Below, in pieces: positions 34,301 to 40,844 of a stretch of DNA of 64,000 nt (the stretch's first letter is position 1; every line of letters starts with the position of its first letter). Made by a program: the position numbers and the translations under genes. The notes below the pieces were generated by a model that was given only the letters and a program-made list of their open reading frames with translations, had not been told where the DNA came from and did not search any database. This DNA comes from Dysidea avara (lineage: Eukaryota > Porifera > Demospongiae > Dictyoceratida > Dysideidae), in assembly GCF_963678975.1 (NCBI RefSeq), contig NC_089275.1:17744220-17808219 (forward strand). Direction: 5' to 3'.

Positions 34301-34939
34301 TCAATAAAAGTTTCCTGTTCACTACAGTGATGTTTTCCTTTTCTGTACTTTGGAGTTGCCAAACTTTGATCATTGGATGTCCTATTGCAAGGTTACAAGT
34401 TCACATTACAAGTCAAGTGGGATTTTAGAACCACAAAGTCCCTCCCCATGTCCCTGTAATAGTTGTTTTGCTGAGTGGCCTCCCCCACTTTAAAGTATGT
34501 GTATGCTATAAAGGTACTGACTAATGTACTTTGCTTGTTTATGCTGCACTATAATATTAACATATGTGCAGATGTTTATCATTATTCTATAGCTACAGTT
34601 TAAACCATTAATTCTGTTACAGGCAACCCAACTACAAATCAAGCGAACTTTAAAGGAAATTAGAATTATGTCTAAAAGATCTCTTGGACAGTTGGCTGCA
34701 GGTTTTGGTATGTATCTGATGATATAGTGGCATGATCTTACATCTCTCTGACATGTGATACATACAGTAGATACAGACTCTGATCAGTCATCAGACACTC
34801 ACTCTTCTGCAAGTTCAGGTCATGAGTCAAGTGATACAGATGGTGAGATGTGTTGTGGTATAGACACAGTTGCATATAATTTGTATCAATTATTTTAATC
34901 CCACATATTCACTGACTTTGCCCTCTTTTCACAGAGTAA
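10485..34939 (+). CDS. Death domain-ankyrin repeat protein, 5' end missing (at least 799 aa)
   Basis: Seventeen exons were placed by hand: 10485-10769, 18478-19217, 20308-20421, 22972-23070, 25304-25402, 25455-25553, 25617-25715, 25769-25867, 25919-26017, 26546-26644, 26733-26831, 27498-27596, 29675-29773, 33128-33235, 34623-34707, 34768-34842 and 34935-34939. Every junction has GT and AG and the phases match, leaving one continuous frame of 799 residues to TAA. Order: death domain (1-94), uncharacterised helical region (95-341), ankyrin cap (342-379), ten 33-residue ankyrin repeats (380-709), terminal cap and tail (710-799). No signal peptide or membrane segment is seen, so it is probably cytoplasmic. 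Death domains pair with other death domains and ankyrin stacks bind proteins, so an adaptor or scaffold in cell-death or immune signalling is a reasonable inference. The first visible exon starts in phase 1, so at least one upstream exon exists. Introns range from 51 bp to 7.7 kb and carry most of the window's repeats. Confidence 0.88.
10770..11479. other. Start of intron 10770-18477, no feature recognised
   Basis: Non-coding AT-rich intron DNA ahead of the first tandem array. No repeat family was recognised. Confidence 0.45.
11520..12195. repeat. Tandem array 1, about 31-bp degenerate units
   Basis: Roughly twenty units based on gtagagagttcagctacaaa plus caagtcaccca follow one another with small length changes and substitutions. 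They belong to the same family as the larger array at 14401-17625 but are more diverged. The array lies in an intron of the death domain-ankyrin gene and has no open frame of note. Confidence 0.92.
12196..12817. repeat. Repeat flank shared with array 2 and with two later intron repeats
   Basis: Directly after array 1 comes TTCTGTGGTAAGAAAAAAGG and then AAGTCCCAAA, matched at 17706-17750 after array 2. The rest, read on the minus strand (about 12520 to 12400), resembles the repeats at 20875-21060 and 22370-22600 (cgctcaaatttggaa and agctacgga-type phrases). The arrays therefore seem to be internal parts of a larger interspersed element. No coding region is supported. Confidence 0.6.
12818..13106. 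mobile_element. hAT-like miniature transposon (CAGGGGCGTAGGC type), 289 bp
   Basis: The ends are CAGGGGCGTAGGCAGG and CCTGGCTACGCCCCTG, inverted copies of one another. The flanks carry a perfect 5-bp duplication CTACT (12813-12817 and 13107-13111). It shares the CAGGGGCG start and 5-bp duplication with the GGATCC family but has a different body. Non-coding. Confidence 0.85.
13107..14322. other. Intron DNA ahead of tandem array 2
   Basis: No gene is recognised. Small open frames here lack any family resemblance. The last few hundred bases lead directly into the motif cluster at 14323 and may be the head of the array-bearing element. Confidence 0.4.
14323..14400 (+). repeat. Tandem cluster of the dispersed CTCTAATAGAG motif
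   Basis: ATCGAGATACTCTAATAGAG leads into CAGTCATCC, and the 18-bp unit CTAATAGAGCAGTCATCC is then repeated so that four copies stand in a row, ending CAGTCACC. Tandem array 2 begins immediately after. It is the only place in the window where the motif is tandem. Confidence 0.93.
14401..17625. repeat. Tandem array 2, 3.2 kb of about 31-bp units with higher-order structure
   Basis: About one hundred units share the frame gtagagagttcagctacaaa plus an 11-base ending. Three unit types alternate: one ending gaaaccaccat or gaaaccatcat, one ending caaatcaccct, and one with gagatcagctagaagaagtt ending accttgt. Together they make a higher-order repeat of about 93 bp. Longer blocks (for example around 14900-15200 and 15540-15720) are repeated almost unchanged, so segmental amplification has also occurred. 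It is intronic and non-coding. Confidence 0.95.
17797..18130. mobile_element. Palindromic foldback element 1 (arms about 160 bp)
   Basis: The left arm (17797-17957) and right arm (17968-18130) are inverted copies around a 10-base loop, both containing acagccaagctgt, gtgcggccctc, aaggtggcggccaagaaatg and accattaacctaccatcac sequence. Flanking 17745-17796 carries the aagtcccaaag and tacaaaaagaagtgaaat phrases found reversed at the end of the third foldback near 20815. The transcript of this intron could form a long double-stranded hairpin. Confidence 0.9.
18141..18365. mobile_element. Palindromic foldback element 2, same family
   Basis: A second, more diverged palindrome follows directly: aacagccaagctgt at the left, a centre near 18255, and inverted atggctgtgatggtaggtta and accaaggtg-type sequence in both arms. 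It is related to the elements at 17797-18130 and 20525-20800. Confidence 0.82.
18478..19217 (+). CDS. Uncharacterised helical region, exon of the ankyrin gene
   Basis: The acceptor is CCTGTAG and the donor is GTAAGT; 740 nt, entering in phase 1 and leaving in phase 0. A short polar linker ([14 protein letters not shown]) is followed by amphipathic segments: [64 protein letters not shown] and [16 protein letters not shown]. It ends with [20 protein letters not shown] and [13 protein letters not shown] cannot name a domain. The first part has the size and helix spacing of a death-fold-sized bundle, but no signature supports that. Its fixed position between a death domain and ankyrins suggests a regulatory linker module. 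Confidence 0.82.
19250..19500. repeat. Interspersed repeat (aagggaggtc-tctacac family)
   Basis: It begins gaagcaagggaggtcgtcta and continues with ggacgtttaatcccc and cttcaatcta. Related copies occur at 27786-27960 and 31985-32170, the last with a clear foldback shape. Non-coding. Confidence 0.55.
19641..19883. mobile_element. MITE with TATGTGACCGGATTTG ends
   Basis: The left end TATGTGACCGGATTTGATAA and right end tcaaatccagtcacata are inverted copies, and the inversion extends through aaccaggcttccacacacat. Related ends are seen at 33465-33680, 38511-38566 and 47564-47991, so this is a family of several members in the window. Confidence 0.8.
20308..20421 (+). CDS. Ankyrin N-terminal cap exon
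   Basis: The acceptor is TTTCTACAG and the donor is AAG|GTTAGT; 38 codons in phase 0. The sequence [21 protein letters not shown] has the pattern of a capping half-repeat leading into an ankyrin stack. It joins in phase to the uncharacterised exon before it and to the first full repeat at 22972. Confidence 0.82.
20525..20800. mobile_element. Palindromic foldback element 3
   Basis: The arms contain catccaagctgtgaaaaaag, aaggtggcggcaaacaaat and gcaatgatgttaatgctaat and are inverted around a centre near 20660. It is the same family as 17797-18130, and its right flank (cacttctttttgtatttgc) is the reverse of the left flank of that element. Confidence 0.85.
20870..21735. repeat. Interspersed repeat split by a retroelement insertion
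   Basis: Left part 20870-21071 (gctgagcagattcaactaaa, aagcactatggagtaacaga) and right part 21649-21735 (atgaaaacggtattttctgg, ctgtacttgaccac) are consecutive pieces of the repeat found uninterrupted at about 22370-22600. The interruption is the LINE fragment at 21072-21648. Confidence 0.62.
21072..21648 (-). mobile_element. Retroelement 3' fragment, degenerate copy
   Basis: On the minus strand, frames broken by shifts encode [20 protein letters not shown], then [20 protein letters not shown] and [17 protein letters not shown], the same C-terminal region as at 5716-6248. An A-rich tail (21072-21090 on the plus strand as a T run) and short flanking repeats (atgaacac and atgaaaac) fit a non-LTR insertion. 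Confidence 0.68.
22000..22600. repeat. Interspersed repeat, longest copy
   Basis: Contains gaatatctcagtgatggcgt, tttagctcaaatttagaata and attgagctacgaatgcatga, phrases shared with 20870-21735 and, in reverse, 12400-12520. Non-coding. A dispersed CTCTAATAGAR motif lies just upstream at 21971-21993. Confidence 0.6.
22972..23070 (+). CDS. Ankyrin repeat 1 exon
   Basis: Exactly 33 codons, phase 0 on both sides, between TTACAG and GTTAGT. It encodes the canonical pattern [20 protein letters not shown] followed by [12 protein letters not shown]. It is separated from the next repeat exon by 2.2 kb. Confidence 0.93.
23071..24573. other. Intron between ankyrin repeats 1 and 2, nothing recognised
   Basis: AT-rich intron sequence without recognised genes or repeat families. 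An 80-codon open frame at 23122 has a hydrophobic, low-complexity translation and no support. Confidence 0.4.
24574..25058. mobile_element. MITE with TIRs of about 95 bp
   Basis: The left arm (24574-24668) and right arm (about 24955-25058) are inverted copies sharing aagagttcataatatatata, gaggagagta, atacccctgtagaagggcgt and cataatttcatgatacg-type sequence. The central 290 bp is unique and comparatively GC-rich. Non-coding. Confidence 0.88.
25304..26831 (+). CDS. Ankyrin repeats 2-9, one exon each
   Basis: Eight exons of exactly 99 nt, all phase 0-0: 25304-25402, 25455-25553, 25617-25715, 25769-25867, 25919-26017, 26546-26644 and 26733-26831 make seven, followed by 27498-27596 as the eighth just outside this span. 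Each encodes one repeat such as [20 protein letters not shown] plus [10 protein letters not shown]. Four introns are only 51-63 bp. The repeats from 25455 to 26017 share the string [10 protein letters not shown] or a close variant, so they arose by recent duplication of an exon with its intron. Confidence 0.94.
26878..26922 (+). pseudogene. Relic ankyrin exon, truncated
   Basis: After a plausible acceptor (TACACAG), 15 codons read [15 protein letters not shown], the first half of an ankyrin repeat. The rest is missing and the sequence passes directly into the MITE at 26923. Including these 45 nt would keep the frame, but the following GTTGGG is a poor donor, so the exon is probably skipped. 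Confidence 0.7.
26923..27432. mobile_element. MITE that cut the relic ankyrin exon
   Basis: The left end (gggttctggccaacctgaga, then ttagctgtatat) and right end (atatacagctaaactcttag, then acctagccaaaccc) are imperfect inverted copies of about 32 bp. The interior contains one dispersed motif in reverse (GACTGCTCTATTAGAGTAG, 27284-27302). Confidence 0.72.
27498..27596 (+). CDS. Ankyrin repeat 9 exon
   Basis: A 99-nt phase-0 exon between ACTGTAG and GTGAGT, encoding [20 protein letters not shown] plus [13 protein letters not shown]. It is the eighth of the exons that follow repeat 1. Confidence 0.93.
27786..28411. repeat. Interspersed repeats between ankyrin exons
   Basis: 27840-27955 contains a foldback (tctgcagatacactaatgga against its reverse near 27930) of the family at 31985-32170. 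From about 28240 begins the longer repeat (tttgatccctaatacaactt) that continues on the other side of the MITE at 28412-28845. Confidence 0.5.
28412..28845. mobile_element. MITE with 32-bp TIRs
   Basis: It begins gtgtcaataagcaccaccaa and ends with the inverted counterpart (gctttaggtggtgcttactg, then acac). It splits the interspersed repeat whose second part runs from 28880 to about 29400. Non-coding. Confidence 0.82.
28880..29400 (+). repeat. Long interspersed repeat, copy A
   Basis: Matches 32290-32897 over several hundred bases: caacaatcaatcactgaaaa, aagtggccattatgctttat, agaagcacctctgcaat, tcaaattatgcttg, tcagtcagtc-type tract and aaccaatactgccaagc. The class is unknown. Both copies are in introns of the ankyrin gene and in the same orientation. 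Confidence 0.75.
29675..29773 (+). CDS. Ankyrin repeat 10 exon
   Basis: A 99-nt phase-0 exon between TTATAG and GTAAGT, encoding [20 protein letters not shown] followed by [13 protein letters not shown]. It is more diverged from its neighbours than repeats 3-8, consistent with an older position in the stack. Confidence 0.92.
29999..30137. mobile_element. Tc1/mariner-type MITE, 139 bp
   Basis: TIRs of about 38 bp (gttagacatcaaaacatagg and the inverse ending ctgtttcgatgtctaac) flanked by TA on both sides. A TA target duplication fits the Tc1/mariner superfamily. The element is almost entirely foldback. Confidence 0.78.
30138..31300. other. Intron DNA between ankyrin repeat 10 and the terminal cap
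   Basis: No gene or repeat family recognised. Open frames of 60-90 codons here have no recognisable content. Confidence 0.4.
31306..31769. mobile_element. hAT-like miniature transposon, copy 3 (464 bp)
   Basis: The ends CAATGGCGGATCCAGG and CCTGGATCCGCCCCTG are flanked by the perfect 5-bp duplication AAATA (31301-31305 and 31770-31774). The body matches copy 2, with a (C)n(CA)n expansion at about 31347-31385 near the left end. Confidence 0.9.
31985..32170. repeat. Foldback repeat
   Basis: acaagggaggtcatctacac at the left and the inverted ctagatgacttcccttgt at about 32106-32123 enclose a smaller inverted pair around tacttcagtcat and atgactgaaata. Same family as 19250-19500 and 27840-27955. 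Confidence 0.72.
32290..32900 (+). repeat. Long interspersed repeat, copy B
   Basis: Matches 28880-29400 in the same orientation. Copy B has extra sequence in the middle (about 32440-32520) where a part seems to be duplicated: a second actatcaatcactga and a second tattctgtttctattttt-like phrase follow the first. Confidence 0.72.
33128..33235 (+). CDS. Ankyrin C-terminal cap exon
   Basis: 36 codons in phase 0 between GCTTTAG and [25 protein letters not shown] followed by the polar [11 protein letters not shown]. It is shorter and less canonical than the 33-residue repeats and probably closes the stack. Confidence 0.85.
33465..33680. mobile_element. MITE with TATGTGACCGG-type ends, degenerate
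   Basis: The left end (tttgtgactggatttgtgaa, then aaggtattccacacacattc) and right end (ttggatgtgtgtaagaaccc, then tttttcacatcacata) are inverted relatives of the element at 19641-19883. Confidence 0.65.
34623..34939 (+). CDS. Basic linker and acidic serine-rich tail exons, with stop
   Basis: 34623-34707 encodes a basic stretch ([20 protein letters not shown]). 34768-34842 encodes an acidic serine-rich tail ([20 protein letters not shown], then SSDTD). The last coding piece at 34935 contributes two bases that complete a Glu codon before TAA at 34937-34939. Phases 1-1-1 agree at both junctions. Runs of Ser next to Asp/Glu are typical casein-kinase-type sites, so phosphorylation is plausible but inferred. 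Confidence 0.83.
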
Positions 34940-34988
34940 CTATGTACCAAAAGAAGACCATTAACAGTGCACATGTACATGTATATTT

Positions 34989-34994
34989 AATAAA
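34989..34994 (+). terminator. Polyadenylation signal AATAAA of the ankyrin gene
   Basis: AATAAA 50 bases downstream of the TAA stop, the first such hexamer after it and followed by T-rich sequence. Confidence 0.65.
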
Positions 34995-35941
34995 TTATTC
35001 TGTATTATGCAATATTATCTTCAAATATCAGGAAATCCTAATTTGAGTATTAAGCATCAGAATGATAAGAAGGGAAATCACACACAGCTATATACAGCCA
35101 TCCTAATTCAGGCATATAGTATGCCTGTAAGTGAAGGTAACTCCCTGGCTTGTTTCACTACATTATTTTTATTCTATGATTCCTTTACTCATATTAAAAA
35201 TCCTACTTATTTTCTTTTGCTTTTTTGTTGATTTTTTGTTGTATAATTCATCATTGAAGCATATGAACTCATCTACTACATTAATGAAATAATGACACAC
35301 AGGATATTCTATTGTACGTGTGTGACTAAAGCTTGCCCCAAATCTTGATTGATGATAAGCATTTTATTGTTTCTGTTTCAACTGTGCTGTCCCAATTAGT
35401 ACAAGAAGTGTCACTTCATCTATTACGTGGTAGCAACATCAAATTGTGAACAAATTGAATGTAGTAATAATTGTCGTTGAGTTACATATGTGCACTGACT
35501 CTGCAGTATAACTCATAGCCATGGATGAACAAGTTTTTGAATTTTCTGATTTGTATATAGTACTGCTTGACCTGCTAAAATCTTTTCATTGAAATGTGTG
35601 ATGCTTAAGCTTTCACCAAAAAATTTCCTATGTGGAAGTGCTTAATCTGTATGAGTCGTGAAAGTGCACAGTTTGTTAACCATTTCCCAAACTTGTGATG
35701 GAGCCAAACTGTACATGCATGTCTGCTCTTGACACTTTTATTGTCATCACTTATCATCTGGCATGGATGGCTGAAATAAGAAAGAAAACTATTTTTTGGC
35801 AGGACTCAGCTCAACTTGTACATACTAATAAGTAGAAAACCCAATACAATATACGTACATGCATGCGGTATGCTGACGTAATTTTGGACATATATTAGAT
35901 ACCTGAAGTATATACATCCATAATGTTAGCATAATACTGTA
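34995..35941. other. Intergenic DNA downstream of the ankyrin gene
   Basis: A piece of the ccctaatcaaact-type interspersed repeat appears near 35130-35210 (ctggcttgtttcactacatt). Nothing else is recognised. Confidence 0.4.
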
Positions 35942-36262
35942 CAGGGGCGTACGCAGGAATTTTGAAAAGGGGTTTCCACTACAGCTAAGTGACTGTTATA
36001 TTAGAGTAGTTTATATTACCTGACTGCTCTATTAGAGTATCTCAATCTCTTCACTAAAATCATAATTCAGAACAATGCTATAAGTGTTGCTATCATGTTA
36101 GAAACTATTATTTAACTAAGATAAAAATTTAAAATATGTCCTGTTCCATGATAGATTCCAGATTCTGGAAACCTGAAGTTTCATTTCTTACTGTTTCAAG
36201 TAGTGTGTAAAATCCAAAGGGGTTTCCTGAATCCCCTGGAAACCCCCCTCAGCATACCCCTG
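35942..36262. mobile_element. hAT-like miniature transposon (CAGGGGCGTACGC type), 321 bp
   Basis: The ends are CAGGGGCGTACGCAGGAATT and CTCAGCATACCCCTG, with a perfect 5-bp duplication CTGTA (35937-35941 and 36263-36267). It carries two dispersed motifs in reverse orientation (35990-36009 and 36020-36048). It is a sister of the element at 12818-13106. Confidence 0.85.
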
Positions 36263-36267
36263 CTGTA

Positions 36268-37322
36268 GCTACCCCTATAACAGATGTCATGAATGGAAAT
36301 GCTTTGTTAGAACAGTCAGTAACTACTCGACATAAATTTTTATAAAGCTTCTAAATGGATGGTGTTTCCATGGGCAAAAAAGCTAAAATTTATTCATTTA
36401 GAAATAAAATTTGTGTGTGAAATAATTATGAAGGATAAGGCATGAATTTTGATCTTATGATGATTGATTGAATTTTGAAGCGCTGTGTACAGCATTGCAA
36501 ATTAAAAGCAAGCACATTAAGCTTGTGAGGTAAGCTAGCTAATTGTGATCACTATTAGTATAACCGTACTAGATATAGCTAATAGCCTGGACTTTTCATC
36601 TTTCATTTGCAACCACATAAGTCAATGTTTATAGTTTTAGAATGTGCACGTGTGCATTGTTTAATTTCATAGTGTAGGAGTAGTACCCTTCATGGTTGTG
36701 CAGTACTAGTACCCTACACAATTATTGTGTTAGTATTACCAGTTTGATCTGCAGTGTGTGGCCCTAATAAGGTGGCCTTAATCACGAAAATTCACAGAAT
36801 ACTTAGTATCAAGAGTTGATACCACATTATATTGTTAGTATGGAAGATACATCTGGACTTTCTGGACCTGGCCATTATAACAAGGTGGCCTTATTAATGA
36901 GGTGGCCACTAACTGTATATGTAGCTATGCCCAAGTATAGCCCAATAGGTAGTGTAAAAGGGGGCTCTAGTCCCAGTCAAAGAGAATGTGTATGGGTTTA
37001 GCCCTATAGCTATAGGCCTACGTCAAATATGCCAGCATAAAGAAAAGCATGAGTGGTACATAATGCTAGCATATGCATATTAGGTGAATATTTCAAATAT
37101 GGAGCCTAATTCCATGTATATTCCCTCGTACAGCAGTCACTAGAAACTACACATTGCAATAGAGCACTCAACTGCATTGTACATAACTCCTTAAATCAAT
37201 ACTCTCTAATAGGACAGTCACGTTGTAGTGAAATACTCTTAAATAACATTCACCGAATAAAATGTTTCATAAGAAATGTTACTAACCTAGGAGCATAATG
37301 CAAGCATACACTGAATGGGAAC
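36268..37322. other. Intergenic, weak local repeats only
   Basis: Three copies of a short aaggtggcctta phrase occur between 36770 and 36910, and one dispersed motif at 37202-37221. No gene is supported. Confidence 0.4.
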
Positions 37323-37657
37323 ACTGTGAAAAAAGTGGGATATAATATGGTATTTCCAGTGGCTTATTGAATACATATAAGCCTTAATATAAATCCTGTA
37401 TTATACTCAACTTATACTTTAGTATAATCCATACTATACTACTGCATATATGGTTTCAGTTTATTTACCACATTACCTGAAATAGCTTATATCTAATATA
37501 ATGCCCACACTATACCATCACATATATGGTTTCAGTATGTTTATCATATTAACAAAAGCTGTGCATGTGATTGTTAATATACTACAGGTTATATCAAGCT
37601 TTTTTGTATTCAATAAGCCACTGGAAATACCATCTTATATCCCTCATTTTTCACAGT
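37323..37657. mobile_element. MITE, 335 bp, with 5-bp target duplication
   Basis: TIRs of about 50 bp (actgtgaaaaaagtgggata, then taatatggtatttccagtgg, inverted at 37606-37657) flanked by GGAAC (37318-37322 and 37658-37662). The interior is AT-rich with repeated tggtttcagt-tatttac phrases. Confidence 0.8.
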
Positions 37658-38282
37658 GGAACACTGAAGAGCATAATAGGTATCTTAGGTGAAATTTTAG
37701 GGAAATTCCTGAAAGCATTTTGGAGCAAATTTGACTCAGGCCGATACAGTTAGCCCCTCTAAAATTATTCTAGCTAACATTGATCATGAACTATATTAAT
37801 TGTGCTGATTGTACATGTATTACACCAAATAGCTAACTATGGTATGCAAATGCATAGAATCAACTATCTGGATTTTACTATAAATGCATCAAGATCGATA
37901 CACCCTAATAAAGCAGTCACCCAAATACAACAGTCGACAAACATTGATGGTACATGCTGAAATCACTCTCAGATTCAAGTTTTGAGAGTATAGATCTAAT
38001 GTTCAAAAATTTTGGGGGGCATGCCTCTATACCAGTAGGTCATTGGATACTAATATAAATTAATGCCCCAAGATCAAGATACCCCAATCGAGTCAACAAT
38101 CAAGCTAAAGTATATATACCTTGTAGTATTTTATTTAATTAGCAAAAAACCCTTGGGGGTAATGTAAGCTAATGTAGAATTACTAGGTAAGCATGACTTA
38201 AATGTCTCTATATGTCAATCTCATGTAAATCAGAATAGGGTAGAGAATTCCATTCGGGGACAGTCTTGGGGGAAAGGAGTTG

Positions 38283-38379
38283 CGAAAAGGGGTCTTCCAC
38301 ACACATCCAATTTACCAACTTTGACAACTCCGAGTTGTCAAAGTTGGTAAATTGGATGTGTGTGGAAGACCCCTTTTCG
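38283..38379. repeat. Perfect 97-bp palindrome
   Basis: 48 bases (cgaaaaggggtcttccacac, then acatccaatttaccaac and onward) are mirrored exactly around a single central base at 38331. A further copy of the right arm follows at 38511-38566 and ends cgcaaatccggtcacatatg, tying the palindrome to the TATGTGACCGG MITE family. Confidence 0.92.
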
Positions 38380-38725
38380 GCATAACTACAGATTGGAAAA
38401 TGCTATTTACTTGAAATCTGGTCAGTAGTGAGCACCAGCATAGCTTAGTACATGAAGAAATTTTCATGCTACTGTGTTACTTAAGTACTTAGGTATGGTC
38501 TTTTGAATTCATAGAATTGGATGTGTGTGGAAGACCCCTTTTCGCAAATCCGGTCACATATGTTTATGGTCTGGCTTGATAGTGAGAGAATTTCTATAAT
38601 ATTGATGATTGACTATGATATTTGGAAAATATGGTAATGATGAGGAACAACTAGTTTCTGATTTGGATAAAAGGATTAATCTATACTACTGCATGTTCTT
38701 TCATTAATCTAGTAGTTTAACTGGT

Positions 38726-40260
38726 CTAATAATGCAGTGATACTATCATGATGGTCTCTTCACCATGGGTTATAAATTGTGCAGCCCTATGTTGAATCAT
38801 TTCATGTTGTTTAATAGTACTAGTGTTGTGAGGGTATGGATCCCATAATTTATAGGAGAAGCAGTAATCTAGCATTCGTAGAATCAGTTGTTTATAGCTA
38901 CGTACACAGAGGTATCTTGGAAGATTGTTCATGTTGCAGTTAAGAAATCTCAGTGTACGGTTGCCTTTATGACACACTAAGTCAATGACAAGATAGTTTA
39001 TGATCTAGTGTTATACCAAAATGAAACAACATTATAATTTTAAATGTAGTACCGTTCATGGTATATTCAAAGTACTTATCTGATGTTTTGCAGTTATTCA
39101 TGCTATACTTTTCAATATTGAAATTCCATATGCCAATTTCTTGCCCATGGCCAGGCTGTTAGATTATTAAGATCCTGCTGAAGAATATATATCATGGTCC
39201 TGTGGTGTGTGTATCACTCTGTATAGTAAGCAATTAATCATCAGCAAAAATGTGTATCTGCATGCAAGTCTTCTGATGCTATTGCTAACATTGGTTATGT
39301 TTATACAGAAGAAAAATCCTAAATTATAGCACTGTAGCACAGAGCCTTGAGGGTGACTCTACAAGAAGATGAATGTACTCCTTCAACCAGAACTTCCTGG
39401 GATCGGTTATGCAGAAAAATGATTGTATAGCCAGTTCTATGCACACCTTGTTCCATAGCTTGTGGATGAGCGCTTGGTGGTGCATGACAGACTTTGTCAA
39501 AAGCTTTGTGAAATCTGAGATTGCAGCATCAACTTGTAGTGAATGATCAATGGCTTTGGCAAAGTATAGTGAGGAGCAGTGTGTCTAACTTGGCACAGAA
39601 GTTAAACTGTGTGTGAATTAAAACATGGTGATGGTCCAAGTGGTGAATGATTTGACTAGAAAATAGAAATATTACGCAGGGCCGCCCAAAGGGGGGGGGG
39701 GGGGGCAACTGGGGAATTTTTCCTCGGGCCCCAGCCTGAAAGAGGCCCCACGAAGGGCCCCTTGAATACCTGTTTAAAAGATCGATATACTCTAATAGAG
39801 CAGTCAGATCTAAATACTCTAATAGAGCAGTCACAGTATTCTTCAGAGGAGCAGTGTAGCAAGCTTATAAATAAGGAGAAATGGTTGGTAAGGGTAGTTA
39901 TTATCACTGTCAGCATGAAATGGCCCCTTTTTTTTTAGTCTTCAACTTACAGCATGGGTGAAGTTGTGATTCAGAATGGAAACCTCCTTGCCCCTGGGGC
40001 CCTACTTTAACTCTTTGCCCTGGGCCCCTTAATTTCTCTGGGTGGCCCTGATATTATGTAACCAAGAATGGGTAATAGTTCTTTGGGTCAGATTTGCTAT
40101 ATACCTTGTAGATAGGTGTAATAAACAGCATGTCTTCAATCTGATGTGTTGAAATTGTCACTCTGATAAACTGTTCGGTAAAGTTGCTCTTAGATTCAAT
40201 CTTCCATCTTGATCACCAATGGAAAATATCTACCAACAAAATTAATGCTCACATTATAGA
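38726..40260 (-). mobile_element. LINE reverse transcriptase remnant, split by a hAT MITE
   Basis: On the minus strand, in broken frames, the order is that of a LINE RT: ITPIYKVYSKSDPKNYYPF (about 40100, before the interruption), then AKAIDHSLQVDAA leading into TKAFDKVCH (about 39500), the FLLYK-H box (about 39310), LNNLTAWPWARNWHMEF (about 39140), YTMNGTTFKI (about 39050), and GNRTLRFLNCNMNNLPRYLC with MIQHRAAQFIT (38977 to 38740). Many stops and shifts show long inactivity. The element at 39677-40050 sits in its middle. Confidence 0.83.
39677..40050. mobile_element. hAT MITE, 374 bp, 8-bp target duplication
   Basis: The ends are CAGGGCCGCCCAAAGGGG and TCTCTGGGTGGCCCTG. The flanks are ATATTACG (39669-39676) and ATATTATG (40051-40058), an 8-bp duplication with one later mutation. 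The CAGGG ends and 8-bp duplication are classic hAT features. The body carries two direct copies of the dispersed motif (39786-39832). Confidence 0.88.
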
Positions 40261-40844
40261 GCAGTAATTTATTTTGCTATCTTACCAATAGGAAAGTAAT
40301 TCCGTAAAGAATTAGTTTCATTTGCCATAACATGTACATGCGTAACATTACATCAATAGTATTATAGGCTATATCTAGATCTGTTAAGCTACTGCATGTA
40401 CATGGTTTCTATAGCACATCCTTCCTTATAAATCCGTTTCAATTGGTCAAAGATATAGCCTGCTAGCTATACTATAAGGCAAGAAAAACAAATGAGTTGA
40501 CAATATTTTTGCAAGGGTGAGTTAGCTTGTCTGGCCTATATTTGATTATGCACATTTAATTTGCTAGTAGGCTATTTTTCACATGTTATACACCTTACTT
40601 GAAAGATGCATATGGTTGTGATTGATAGCTACCTGCATGTGCGCCCATGGGATGGTGCTGCATGTATGATGGTTTTCATGCTATAAACTGTGTTTATGTG
40701 TTATAGTATGCGGTGACTGTTCTATTCTGTGCCCTAGACTGTGTGTGGCATGGACTTTGCCGACTGATGCAGCTCACGTGCACCATAGACATGTGAACAG
40801 TTTACGGTACATAACCGGACGCATGAGTACGTTATGCTATTAAA
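40059..40844. other. 5' flank of the plus-strand kinase gene
   Basis: Beyond the LINE remnant (to about 40260) no repeat is recognised. The promoter must lie here, but no TATA box or initiator stands out. Confidence 0.35.
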
